This document shows positions 24,551 through 36,147 of a stretch of DNA of 64,000 nucleotides, in pieces. Each line of letters begins with the position of its first letter. Position 1 is the first letter of the stretch. The notes beneath the pieces are model-generated. The model was not told the origin of the DNA. It saw nothing but the letters and a program-made list of their open reading frames with translations, and searched no databases. The DNA lies in NCBI GenBank assembly GCA_028023455.1, contig JAQFVV010000142.1:3214391-3278390 (forward strand). Reading direction: 5' to 3'. This DNA comes from Epiperipatus broadwayi (taxonomy: Eukaryota; Onychophora; Udeonychophora; Euonychophora; Peripatidae). The translations under genes were made by a program, and so were the position numbers.

Positions 24551-27500
24551 CTTACGTAATCAATGTGCGTTTAATAAATTTATAATTATTACTAATGTAA
24601 TATGATTCAACTATGAATATAATTTATATGATTCTTTAGTAAAGAAACCCTATTATTACTTTTAAAATGTTTAAAGTATTGATGGAGTACATCAATACAA
24701 AATCATCTGTGTTTATATTGATGAATTTTGAAAGTGAATGAATCTTTTCTTGTTGAATAGTTCTAGATTATTGAATTTATACATGAATTTTATTTATTGT
24801 TTTAGAAAAATGCTTTGATAATTTTGGCAATGTAGATTGATAAACCTATTATGAAATTTTAAAGTCGTAGTGACCTTCGGAGTATGAAGAGAAACCAAAG
24901 GGATGGTTGTATGTAGGGTTTATGGTGAATAGAAAGCAATTTTATTATCTTAGTAGATTATGCAGGTACAGATAATGAAGCCCTGTAACTTGTATATTTC
25001 CATGGGCAGTGTTTTTCTTAGTATTGAGTATTAATGTTCCAAAGAGCTGAATAAATAGCTTGGACATTATTTTATAGGGAGGTTATTAAACAGAGAAGTC
25101 ATGCCTCTTTTTTATGCACTGTTGCCATGTTGATTATCTTATGTTTATACTATTGAGTTAATACTCTAGTTAGTTCTTCATACCTAGGCATCAAATCACT
25201 ATGTAATTTCTAGAGTTATTACATCATACAGAACTGAAACAAAATAATCTAACATAAGTAAATATTAATCATATGATTTGCAGGACACGCATCCACTATT
25301 TCATGTAATCATTTATTTATTTATTAGAAAATTATAGTGATTTTCGAGCTGACCAGCCAACATAAGTATAGAAAAGAAATTTACTATTTATTTGCCGCAC
25401 AAGATGGCAACCATTTTAATTAGGATTTACATTTAAAATTTGGCGAGGTCCAGTCAGAAATCTTATAGGCATGCTATCATTAAATAATAAAAAAATAAAA
25501 GTAGAAATACATACCCAAGAAATAGACAGGGTTAGGTAAGCTAAATTATTAAAAGATTTACAGAATAAGTTAACAATTAATTTTATAAGTGTAGAATTTA
25601 TGTAGAGTAAGCTATAGCTTATGAATAGAATTTAAAGTACTCTAAAGGCCTTGGGTACAGGTATCTGTTTTATAAGGAGATTTTCATGTTTCATGATCAG
25701 TTGCAAATTGTCTGTTTACTTTAAGCAGTAGCAGTCCTTTCGCCACATTCAGATTATGGGTTCATTTCAATAGCAGCAGTACCCTTGCGACTATTTGGAC
25801 AGCAGATCCTCATGATTCAGTTTGTGAAGGGCACATGTGGAGGTTTGGGCATCTGATTGACCATCTCTGGAGGAGAATAATCTGGGCACTTTCTACTCAG
25901 TCATTTTATAATATATGAATTAATTCAGGATTTTTCAAACTTCCAAACCATGCAAGAGCACAGTACAAAGTCTAATTAAAAAGTTTAAAAGTCCAAAATG
26001 TCCTCTCTCTTTTTTTATCTTATCTTTTATTTTCATCTATTTTATTTTATCTCAATCCATTTGCCCTGAAGAGAATCAATGCATTAGCAAGAGTTTTAGA
26101 TTTTTAATTAATTCAGAAAGCTACATTTCCTATTGTTTAGATTTGTTTTACCTTTTTAACATTTTTAGCAATTAAAACTTTTACGGAATTTTTCTAATTA
26201 ATTCTCTCACTGACCATGACTTGCAAAATCTCAAGTACAAAACAATTTATAATTTATTTTTACTTTTCTTTAAATTAAATTGAATTTCAAAATTATTTAA
26301 AGTACGATTTTTAAAACTAGAAATAAATAAACGAAAGTTTATAACTTAAAATAAGTTGTTAACATTATATAAATAAAAGAGAAATTTGAAACTTTATCAA
26401 AGATTTTCATTTATTGTTTTAAATTTGTTATCGAAGTGTGTGTGCATTTACGGCAAGTTTGACCAATGTTTATATATTTTTAATACCGCTACACACACAA
26501 TTCGATACCAAAAAGTTTAAATTTGGGTAGGATAAAGGTGGTGGGTGAGAGATGATAGAAAAAGGTGAAACTTAAGATTCGAATTCGAATCTGTTTCATC
26601 ATTTAGTGTCTGCAAATTTATTTTTAAAAGGTGAGTAACAGTGGTGGGCACAATTAAATTTGACAATTAAAATCTGATTTTTAATTGTAATAACGTGATC
26701 TGAAATTAAGGTGATGTAAAACAATGAAATTTGATTTTTAAACGGAATTGAAAATTAAAAAATTAAAGACAAAAATAAGAATTTAATTTTTAATTGTTAG
26801 TTTTAATTAAATTTTACCCGACAGTGGTGAGTCAGTATCTTTTTATTATCGTAAATCTAAGTTTTTATTTTTATTTTAATCTTTTAGTTTACTCTAACGG
26901 AGAGAGAAAAAAAACCCAAGAAAATGAATTTCTTTGGAAACAAAAATTTCAATTTTACATTGCTTAGCGAAATGGGAAGGATCAACAGTGATTGGAAAAT
27001 GTTTTAGTTATATTTTCTCTTGATTTTGTTTAAGGAGAAGCTACAGTACCTCACATCACATCACAATAATGATTAAAATACTGTACATGTATGAAAAAAA
27101 TGTAAATTATGCATAAAAATATATTGTTTTGAATAAAATTAAATACTGTAGGTAATAAAAAAAGTTTGTCTTGTATCAATTTTTTTCAAATTTGGAATTT
27201 TTTATTAGTCGTATTTTATTTTCTTATTTTTTTTTTATGCGAATTTTAAAGTAATTTTACGTTGTTGATTTGTTTTTATGCAATTTTCAAAAATTACAGT
27301 AACCTATTTCCCATTTTTCAAGGTAAGTTAAGTCTATTTTTGTGCAATTTCTTTTGTGCGTGTTTTCTGAGGAACCTATCTACTGCATAAAATGAGACCC
27401 AAGTGTATATATAAATTAAAGATCTTGAATTTATTTGGAAATATATTCTATGTTTATTCTATTTAAGGTATGATTCCAGCATTAATCCTAAATAAAATGT

Positions 27501-28439
27501 GGATTCAACTTTTATTAATTTTTGTTTGTTATTTGTACGAGATATATAATAATATTAACAACATCAATACTAATATCAGTATCGTCATCTAAAAGAATAT
27601 TGAATTTTGATTTTAAACAATATTTCCCAAAAAATTTTTTTTTTTTATTAATTTGTATAATAGTTTCTTTTTACTGAATATTGCTTTTAGAATAACCTCA
27701 ATTATCATTTAAGGATAAATTATTATTTGGTAATGAATTACAATGTTTTTAATGTACTATATATAGTAAAAAAATAAATAAAAGATTTAACAGCTTTTTA
27801 ATTAAGTCACTGGATGATAAATGTCAAGGAGAAAATATCAAATTCCAAATTTATAAAACTAAATAAAGTAAAACCTAAAGATTATATGTCACCTTCCCTG
27901 AGCTAGTATTTTAGCCTACTGCATTATATGGTTTTTGTATTTTTTATTTTTACAATGAGTCCATTGTCACTCATTTAACCTTTTAACCGCTAATTTTATT
28001 ATTGGTTGTATCAGATAAAAATCAAATCTTTTAATTGGCCAACTCACAAACTGAAGACAAAGCCTATTGTTAAAACATATTCGCCTATAATATTAAATTC
28101 AACTCAGATACGTTTATAAAAAGTATATTATTAATTTTTCAGGTTATGAAGAGAACTAAAGTTCTTTCAAAAATAAATTGCTATTTATTTATTCTAAAAT
28201 ATTCAATATCGGCAACATAAAAGCTATAATATAAACAAAAAGATCGACTTTTACGTTATAGAAAAGTAAATATTTCTTTTTACTACATCTTCAATATTTT
28301 TACTTAAATCTTCAATATTTTTCGAAAATAATTTTGTTTTTTTATTATTCTCTCTGAAAATAATTTTAATTTCTCAAAATATTCTTTTATAATAATTTAA
28401 ATCATATTCGAAATGAAAATCTCAGCATTTTTCTTTATT
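24551..28439. other. Gene-free stretch; one unclassified island
   Basis: No gene seen. A less AT-rich island at about 25650-25930 contains two related blocks (AGTAGCAGTCCTTTCGCCAC and AGCAGCAGTACCCTTGCGAC) and is probably decayed repeat DNA. Confidence 0.35.
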
Positions 28440-28679
28440 TTCTTTGATCAGGCAGTTTCTTTGTTCTTTCCAGCCAATCAGATGTCTTTTTCGGCTGAGA
28501 GCATGCTAAGAACCAATCACAAATAATGTTCCTTCTTTGTTTAGGTTTAAATGCGTTTTTTTTCTATTTTTTACTTGTAAAATAAATCGGAAGATGGCAC
28601 CATCTTACAGAACTTTTAAAAACGAATTCAATACGTGTTTAACGAATATTTTCGTATAAAAATTGGCTGAGTTAGAGTG
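28440..28679 (+). promoter_or_regulatory. Candidate TATA-less promoter and 5' UTR
   Basis: Two CCAAT boxes lie at about 28473 (AGCCAATCAG) and 28513 (ACCAATCAC). Downstream, about 28590-28606, is CGGAAGATGGCACCATC, which reads as an ETS site (CGGAAG) overlapping a YY1-like site (AAGATGGC), a combination common in housekeeping promoters. CpG density is higher than in the surroundings. An ATG with a short basic open frame follows at 28680. Assignment is by motif only. Confidence 0.4.
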
Positions 28680-28728
28680 ATGTCAGATGTCGACGAGGAG
28701 CCTCGTAAGAGGCGGGCAAAGAATCAAG
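28680..28728 (+). CDS. Possible first coding exon, unknown nuclear protein
   Basis: Sixteen codons reading MSDVDEEPRKRRAKNQ, then G and a GT (CAAG/GTTAAA) that could serve as a donor, leaving phase 1. Read through without splicing, a TAA follows one codon later. The acidic-then-basic N-terminus and its CpG-rich codons are unlike the A/T background. It follows a promoter-like segment with CCAAT and ETS/YY1-like motifs. Basic N-termini like this occur in nuclear and chromatin proteins, but I do not recognise the protein. The donor is weak and no second exon was identified, so this is a hypothesis. Confidence 0.35.
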
Positions 28729-28965
28729 GTTAAACTGTGACAACTGTCTTCTAGCTGATTGTAGCTAGATATTGTTAATTGATCTATAATTGGATGTCCA
28801 GCCAGTTTAACTATTGGCAATTGCCTGAAGCAAAAGTTTTAGCCTATTTTTTAAGTTGAAAAATGTTCATCGGTTCAGATTCAAATTCCAGATCATTTTC
28901 ACTTCACGTGGGCGCATCATATGTTTTGGAACAACTTTCTATCTAAAATCATAAAAAAAAAGAAT

Positions 28966-29072
28966 GCTTTTTTTTTTCTCATGTGTCATAGCATCAGCCG
29001 GGAAGTGAACCTGCTAACACAGGACAACTGCTTGTAAAGCAGCTGTCGCTGACCTCTCGACCATCAATGCTT
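28966..29072 (-). mobile_element. tRNA-derived SINE, copy 1
   Basis: The minus strand reads as a tRNA-like head: A box TGGTCGAGAGGTC, an anticodon arm GCTGC-TTTACAA-GCAGT (TAC anticodon, valine-type), a B-box-like GGTTCACTTCC, and acceptor halves AGCATTG/TGATGCT. The tail ATGACACATGAG plus A-run is shared with the copy at 46910-47005, which shows that it is a SINE and not a tRNA gene. The variable region carries a short insertion relative to copy 2. The word AATGCTTTT on both sides may be the target duplication. Confidence 0.75.
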
Positions 29073-30749
29073 GACAATGCTTTTATTTTTTGAAAACTAT
29101 TACAGATATATCTTTAAATAATTTTGCTTTAACTTGCTCTACAGACTACTCAGCGGTAATATGCGCATGAATACACTCTCACATTATATCGAAACTGAAT
29201 ATTCTATATAAAATTTTAAAATAATACAGTAAAAAAAAACATTGCTAGAAAAACTGTGCAATATTATATTAAAGCATCTACTTCGAAGAATCCCTTAATT
29301 TTATAACTTAGTAATACACTTGAAGATTATTTAGAATAAAGTTACTTATAATTAAAAAGAATAAAGGAAAGGATAAATTATATATATCGTATTGAAACTT
29401 TATTATTCCGAAGTTAACTAATATTTATAAAATTTTATTAAATACATTAAATGATATCAATAATTAATTACATGCGAATTCTTTTCTTTTTAATTTTTAA
29501 TCTTCGATTTTCTCTAGAGGCATAAATACTTTTAAGTATTTATGAAATTCTATATACAGTTTAAAGTTCTATTTACTATTTATTTTGACGAATATGATTA
29601 TAGCAAATTTTATTAATAACTTGATATTATGAGGAAATTTAAAGAAAATGATTAAATAATTTAAGACAGTAAATGAAAACATTGGATAGTTGGTATATAT
29701 ATATTAATTTATTACTGAGCAATATTTAATAAATTGTACGTGTTAAAATGTGAACTAAAAAATTTACAATTAATAGGCTAAACATTTTTTCTGATATTTT
29801 TAATTTTATATGATAATATTTACATCATTTAATAGTTAATATTTCAATAATTATAAGAATCTATATTAACTTCTTGTGGAATATTTACAGTTATTAAGAT
29901 TTTTCTTTGCTGAATCATAATTTATTTCTAACCTAGAAAGTTTCAGATCTCACATTTGTGTTTATTAAAGCTTTCTTTACATTGTCTTGACAATTTTATT
30001 TATGACATTTCTCTAATATTGTAACCACCTAAATATTTTGCATGGAAGTTTTTCTTCATTTATCCAAATGTCAAATTGCTCTATGTCTCCCCTGCCTTTT
30101 CTTTTCAGAATGTTTTCAAAGTTATTTTATCTAAATAAAATTTTATATACTTTTCATAGTGTTTTTTCTATATTTGTTTCTGCTTAAAAAATTATTACAC
30201 TCTGTACAAAGGAATGTCTAAGCTGAAGTATATTTTTGTTTTTTATATTCCTTTTAATATTTTGTTTTTCCAATGTCAGTTTCTTATTTTATTTATTTTT
30301 AATATTAAATATACACATTTTTTAACTGAGTTGAAATATATATATACACATTTTAAAAATTTATTTTCAGACCTAAATAGTGGATTTTATTCTGCAATTT
30401 ATTACAATATCTAGACCTTCTTCATCCTCTGTTAGTACTTTACAATCCTCTATATAATATAATATTAAAATCTCATCATTCATTATGCACACTATTATGT
30501 TTTCTATCTCTCATGCCAATTTTATAGAATAAATTCTGTATGTCTTAGTGCAATTTTTCACATTTTTTATGCTCTTTTATTTTGGGTATATTGTTTTTAT
30601 GTAATCTAAAAGCAACTTTTAATTAATACAGAATTGGTTTCCATCATTACTATTAAGAAAATTGTTTTATTTATTCATTTAATCTTGATATTAATAATAT
30701 TTTTTAAATCTGTATTTTAATTTCAAATTTTTTTCACCATCTTGACACA
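29073..30749. other. AT-rich DNA, nothing firmly recognised
   Basis: From about 30000 the plus strand is T-rich with slightly higher GC, which may be old minus-strand retroelement debris. No motif could be read. Confidence 0.35.
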
Positions 30750-30890
30750 TATAGTGAAATTATATTCTTTGTTGGAATAATTATTTCTCATTGCTAAGTG
30801 CTTTCAGAGATTTCTTCTCCATATTCATAGCCTTCAACTATAATAATTTATGCAAATCTATGCATAATAATAGACATTAACTATCATTTC
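30750..30890 (-). mobile_element. Fossil end of a Penelope-like element
   Basis: On the minus strand this segment matches the untranslated end of the PLE at 37471-40697: the GGCTATGA(A/T)TATGGAGA block, CTGAAAGC and a preceding ATGCAAAT block all align. No coding part is visible. The best conserved portion is the hammerhead-like module. Confidence 0.55.
30792..30832 (-). ncRNA. Hammerhead-like module, fossil PLE
   Basis: GGCT, ATGAATA, T, GGAGA-AGAAA-TCTCT hairpin, GAAA, GCACTT, AGCA. It has the same order and nearly the same length (41 nt) as the 43-nt modules at 37533-37575, 38087-38129 and 40557-40599. The hairpin sequence differs but still pairs. Confidence 0.5.
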
Positions 30891-32891
30891 TTTGACTTTA
30901 TCAATGAACACTAGATTGCAGATGGATGGACTTGTAATCAACACTATCTAAAAAATGAAAAATTATACAATATTTATTGGTTTATATATTTTTTTTTCTA
31001 TTAAAAAGTCATAACATCTTCAATTATTTTACAGTAGAGATAACTAGCTAAACTAACTGCACTGTCAAACAAGAAAAATATTTTGATATTAAATCTTACT
31101 AATATTTAACATTCAAATCATTATCTTAAATAATGTAATATGAATAAATAATGTAAAATAAATAATTAAGCAATGGACAAATGCATTGCAAATTCTATTA
31201 GTCTGAGTAAAAATCAATTATCCAAAAATTTAGTTGTGAGTATCTATTGGTATTGCCTTTTAAAACAAAGATAATCACGAGAATTATTACTTTAATTATA
31301 TATCATCCATTTCATCTTATTAAAATCATATGCTTTTTTATATTTTTTAAGTCTTTACTTTGATAATTATTTGACTATTTTAAATTAATCTGGTATCTTT
31401 ATTCTCTGTCTAATAATATCTGGATAATAATTTTCCAACCATTATCAGATATCTATCCTGGATTAGTTATAACCAGACTTCCTGAAACAAAAATACTTAG
31501 GAAGCTAAGTAAATAAAAATGTAAAAAATGAAATAGGAAATATAATTAAAATTGCAGTATGAGTCCAACAAAAAATGTAATTTTATAGCCAGAAATATGG
31601 AGTATTCAAATTCTGAGAGCTGGCATTAGAAATTAAAAAAATAAAAAAAAGATGGTAGAGATTTTGAGAGTAGGCAGTAGAGAAGAATAAGAAAAAATAA
31701 TAATTTCAATTAACAACATTAAAGAAAATATTAAAAATATAAGGAAAAGCAAAAAAAATGAATTATTATCAGAAATAGGAAGTTATTAATAATATAAAAA
31801 AGAATAAAGAAGGAGAAAATTAGTTCTCATTTAAAAGAAAGAAATTCATTTGACAATTAGTTATCAAATGAGAATGACTGGGATAAGAGGACATATATAG
31901 TTTAAAGTTTTTTTCTTACATTTTAATACTGCTATCTGCTATTTAAAGTTATATTATGAATAACAAAGTTTTCTATCATCTTACTATGTTAAGTAACTGA
32001 AATCTGTTTTAAATTTATTTCAAATATTTTCCATTTATTAAAGCTCAAGTAAACAAGTTTAAAAAAAAAAAATCCTAAATTGATTTTTCTGATATGATTT
32101 TGTTTATTAAGTTTATCTGTAAATGTATTCTGATCTTCAATGATTTTTTATTTTATTTATTTATTTTGAAAACCAAATTCATTTTATTTGATAAAAATTG
32201 ACAGTACTTTGCTTCTATAATTTCATCTTTTTGATAAAAGAAAGACTGACAGATGCCAGATTAGATGAATGCATTAATTTGAATTTTGTTTCCTGAAGAA
32301 ATAGTTTTAGCTTTGAAAGTATGTCATCTCTAATATTTTAATGTTTCCGTACATAACATTAGATAATGTTCTATAATGAAGTCTGATAAACTTTAGTATT
32401 TTGAAGAAATTATATATGTGTGTGTGTGATAATTTTAGTATTCTCACGGAAATGGCAGCTTCCCTGTAATAAAAGTATATAGAGAGAGAGGAAATGATAG
32501 TCATACTTTTTTTATGTTGCACTATATGGCTATATACTAATTGTATTACTTTGTGTAACCCTGAGCTCACTAAAGAATCAAAATATATTATTAATAATGT
32601 GGTCTATAATTAGTGACTTATTTCTTCTCTGAGAATTTATTGATTAATTGTTCTGGGGCAACGTTTGAGTACTGGAAATGATGGATTGAGTTTAATCCAC
32701 TAGTTTTTAACCCTTATTTGTTACTATAGCAATGTGTGTTCAACTATAGTGACAAACAACAAGTTTTTAGAATTATAGAATGTCTAGAGTTGCAATGCAA
32801 TAATTTTATTTGAAGTATTAAAATTCAATAAAGATATGAATTAAGTAGTTTTAAGCATCAACAAGTCAAAAGCTTGGCTTAGATTAATATG
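30891..32891. other. Gene-free stretch with a purine-rich tract
   Basis: No gene seen. About 31540-31850 is strongly A/G-biased on the plus strand (a similar tract lies at 10780-11050). A (GT)n microsatellite lies near 32417-32428. Confidence 0.4.
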
Positions 32892-33587
32892 TGATGTGTA
32901 TGCTTAAATACACATACATAAAGAGGTATAAACTTAATGAGAAAATCTAATAAGTTTAATAAATTAAATAATTTTAAAAGATTGATTATTTTAAAATAGT
33001 AAGTAAAAGATTTATAACTTTTAAGATTAGAAAATGATTATTTTCTAAAAATTAATAACAATCTAACTAATGAGAATAGAATATATCATTAAAGAAATAA
33101 AACGATAAAAGGAATTTGTGTTTAGATTTTATTTATACTATAAACGATAAACTGAAATAACTTATTAATTAAAGTCTGAGATAACGGTGTAAATTCTTTT
33201 ATGGAGCATTGAAATGAAGAATTACCTGAGCAGATGGATGAGAGTATGAGACAATCAACTTCAGGGATAAAAACAATGAATGCCTCAGTATGAATTGGAT
33301 CAAGAAGACTTCACTTGATTCTCAGAGCTTCACCTGTGTGAATTGACATATATTGGAGCAGATCGTCTCCCATGGCACAGTGACTTCAAATGCAGAGAGC
33401 TGGCCTCCAAACATGGGAACAGTCAGCTAGGAAGGACTCTTACAGGTCATATTAATCTACATTATTATTTATGTATGCCTTTGGACCTTATCATGTAAAA
33501 TAATTATATATATATATGTAAATAGTTAAAATACTATTAAGAATCATAATTAAATTATCTAAATATTAACTGTTTAGTAGTGATTTG
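32892..33587 (+). repeat. 5' LTR of gypsy-type element
   Basis: Aligns along its whole length with 35455-36147, with scattered substitutions and small indels. Shared blocks include TGATGTGTATG at the start, ACGATAAACTGAAATAACTT in the middle and TTTAGTAGTGATTTG at the end. The divergence between the LTRs indicates an old insertion. Confidence 0.9.
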
Positions 33588-33877
33588 TACTTATGGGAAG
33601 TGCACTCTTAGTTCAGTTAGACATAGCAATTGGCACAGTCACAGTCTTGATTTGAACCATTAGTTAAAATAATGGTTAAATTTAGGTAAAAGTCTAGGCA
33701 ATGCAAGTACCAATTAGTGAATTTGATGTCAGTGAAGCAAGTAGTTGCCCCCTGTATGTTCAATATATAGAAAAATACTTATTCATTAATAAAGTTAAAG
33801 ATGGTAAGTATAAGATTGCTTCATTATTATGTTAGGAAAAGAGTTATTGAGATAGCCAATAGGCTCACTGAACCTTA

Positions 33878-34144
33878 ACTCCTGAAGATTATACATACAA
33901 TCAGGTTAAAGAACATTTGTCAAACCACTTTAAAGTCCAACCTTCAAGGCATGTTGCTAGACTGCAATTCTGAGCCTGGAACCAATGTTGGGATGAAAGT
34001 ATAAAAGATTACAACAGTGCTCTTTATAATCTAGCAAAAAATTGCATCTATGGATCTTTCCGAGATGAAGCTATGCTGAAACATTTTTATACTGGTATGT
34101 TTAATGATAGTTTACATCAACAAATATTATGGGATGGCTTATGA
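33878..34144 (+). pseudogene. Gypsy gag (capsid) remnant
   Basis: Translates as an 88-codon frame with one internal stop. It contains HFKVQPSRHVARLQF and then NLAKNCIYGSFRDEAMLKHF followed by YTGMFNDSLHQQIL. This is the gag pattern of gypsy-type elements, a helix with L-x-x-L-A-x-x-C then D-x-x-L-x-x-x-F-x-x-G-x-x-D-x-x-L. A zinc-knuckle region lies about 135 bp downstream in a shifted frame. Confidence 0.75.
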
Positions 34145-34276
34145 ACTAATGCTTGAGTAATCTTGAAAATTTGCTGAATTCAAGATTAATGGCAATCACA
34201 AACAGACATTTGTAAAACCGTAAAGAAAGAATGGTCACAGAGTAATGATAATAGCACTAACAGCGAAAACCCATTT

Positions 34277-34385
34277 ATATGTTTTTGCTGTGGAAAAAGG
34301 CCACAAAGCTAACAATTGTTTTTATAAACATGGATGCTGCAATAATTGGTAAAAAAAGGACATATGGAAAAAATGTATAAAGAAA
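34277..34385 (+). pseudogene. Gypsy nucleocapsid zinc knuckles, frameshifted
   Basis: The first knuckle reads CFCCGK, then after a frame change GHKANNC, giving CX2CX4HX4C. A second follows as HGCCNNW and, after another frame change, KGHMEKM. Such knuckles bind the element's RNA during packaging. The frameshifts mean it cannot be translated as one protein. Confidence 0.7.
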
Positions 34386-34525
34386 AACTTAACACTCCCA
34401 GAGGAAGGTAATAATTATAAATGTTCATATCAGGGCAGGCAATTTAGCATACCAATATTAAAAAAATGTCCACCTATGATGACAAAATGATGTTAAAACT
34501 AAAGCTCTGTGATCAGATCATAACA

Positions 34526-34757
34526 GTGGAGGTCAACAGTGTTAGTAGAGTATCATTGATATCAGTCCATGATTGGTATACTGTTACTTCCAAGTGTAGG
34601 AAAAGACCTATTAAAAAAAACTAATCTAAAGGTGTTAGATATGAATGATAATGCCATTAGAATAAAGGACATAGTTGAAGTGCCAATACATGGAAGTAAG
34701 GACAAAATTAATGTACTACCATTACTTGTAGTACATTCCCCTATAACCCCATATTAG
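34526..34757 (+). pseudogene. Gypsy aspartic protease remnant
   Basis: The frame starting at 34526 reads VEVNSVSRVSLISVHDW, corresponding to the VDSGA-x-x-S-L-I-S active-site strand of retroelement proteases; the catalytic Asp and Gly are replaced (N-S-V), so it is dead. An overlapping frame (34569-34757) continues with residues typical of the protease core, including a hydrophobic LLPLLVV-like stretch. Confidence 0.6.
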
Positions 34758-35028
34758 AATGAGGCTGGATCAGTGAAATGAGAGGAAAAATAACAATTAC
34801 TAAAAAAATTAATAGCCCCAACAGAAAAAACTTTCTGAGGGAATTAAGATAAATCTGGATAAAATAAATATACTCTGAAAGAAAAACCCCTTTCCAGCAG
34901 CCAGTAATTAACAAAATCAAGTCAGACATGATCCATAATGACCAGAAATATAAAGAAATGAAGTACAAAGATGTACTGAAATAATGAGTATAAAAACAAA
35001 GTTGTAGCTCTTTGGACAGCCAAAGACA

Positions 35029-35280
35029 ATGGCTACCAATGGATTACGAAGCAGATTAGAGACAAAGCAACATCGCAGTTTCCTTTACAATGAACTTTGG
35101 AATGCCTGGAAGCAGTTGTCAGTATGCAAAGGCTGCATTATGAAAGGCAGTTGTACCCTGATTTCAGTCAAGGGTAGACAGCATATAGTAAAGTGGCTGT
35201 ATAATAGTCTGCAAGACACCAGCAGAGCAAAAGCTCTAGCCCTTAGTTTTGTCTGGTGGCCAGATATTAACATAGAATGA
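35029..35280 (+). pseudogene. Gypsy integrase zinc-binding region remnant
   Basis: The 83-codon frame ends with SRAKALALSFVWWPDINIE. This matches the conserved ARSYVWWPGID end of the integrase H2C2 zinc-binding domain that precedes the catalytic core in gypsy elements. Of the expected His and Cys ligands several are missing (the LH-x-x-H stretch reads LYNSLQ). The catalytic core is absent before the 3' LTR. Confidence 0.75.
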
Positions 35281-35454
35281 GAAAAAATAATGATTGTGAT
35301 TTATCAAATAACTACATTTCCAGAGAATGCATCTAATGAGTTGAAACATAATTCACAACAGCATGCTAAAAGAAAGATAAAAAGCTCCATATATCATAAT
35401 AACTCATAGTAAATTTAGAGATTAAAACTTCATCTCTGAACTTGAGGGAAATAA

Positions 35455-36147
35455 TGATGTGTATGTGCATGCTTAAATGCACATACATATATAGGTATGA
35501 ATTTAATGAGAAAATCTAATAAGTTTAATAAATTAAAGAATTTTAAAAGACTAATTCTTTTAAAATAGTAAGTAAAAGATTTATAACTTTTAGGATTAGA
35601 AAAAATATTATTTTCTAAAAAAATAATAACAGTCTAATTAATGAGGGTAGAATATGTTGTTAATGAAATAAAACAATAAAAGGAATTTGTGTTTAGATTT
35701 TCTTCATAACATAAACGATAAACTGAAATAACTTATTAATTAAAGTCAGAAATAATGATGTATATTCTTGTATGGAGCATTGAAATGAAGAATCATCTGA
35801 GCGGATAGATGGAGTATGAGCCAAACAACTTCAGGAATAAAAACAATGAATGCCTTAATATGATTTGGATCAAGAAGAGTTCATTTGATTTTTTTGGGAG
35901 TTTCACCTGTGTGAACTGACATATATATTGGAGCAGATCGTTTTTCATGGCACAGTGACTTCAAGTGCAGAGAGCTGGCCTCTGAACATGGGAACAGTCA
36001 ACTAGGACTCTTACAGGTAGTATTGATCTACATTATTATTTATGTATATTTTTGGACCTTATTATATAAAATAATTGCATGTATGTAAATAGTTAAAACG
36101 CTATTAAGGATCGTAATCTAAATATTAACTATTTAGTAGTGATTTGC
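35455..36147 (+). repeat. 3' LTR of gypsy-type element
   Basis: Homologous to 32892-33587. It contains the same GGAGCAGATCGT and CATGGCACAGTGACTTCAA blocks. It has a 6-bp expansion (GTGCAT) in the starting TGTATG palindrome. Confidence 0.9.

Larger units (their letters stand above)
32892..36147 (+). mobile_element. Ty3/gypsy-type LTR retrotransposon, defective
   Basis: Two ~695-bp direct repeats flank 1.87 kb of interior that holds, in order, gag with zinc knuckles, a protease trace and an integrase zinc-finger trace. Reverse transcriptase and RNase H are not recognisable, and the interior is far shorter than usual for gypsy elements, so an internal deletion is likely. The gag-protease-integrase order fits Ty3/gypsy. 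A purine run GAGGGAAATAA before the 3' LTR may be the polypurine tract. No clear target duplication was seen. Confidence 0.85.

Noticed and set aside
28970-29070. Functional tRNA-Val gene
   Set aside because: The T arm does not pair well, and an identical tail with A-run is present at a second locus, so it is a SINE.
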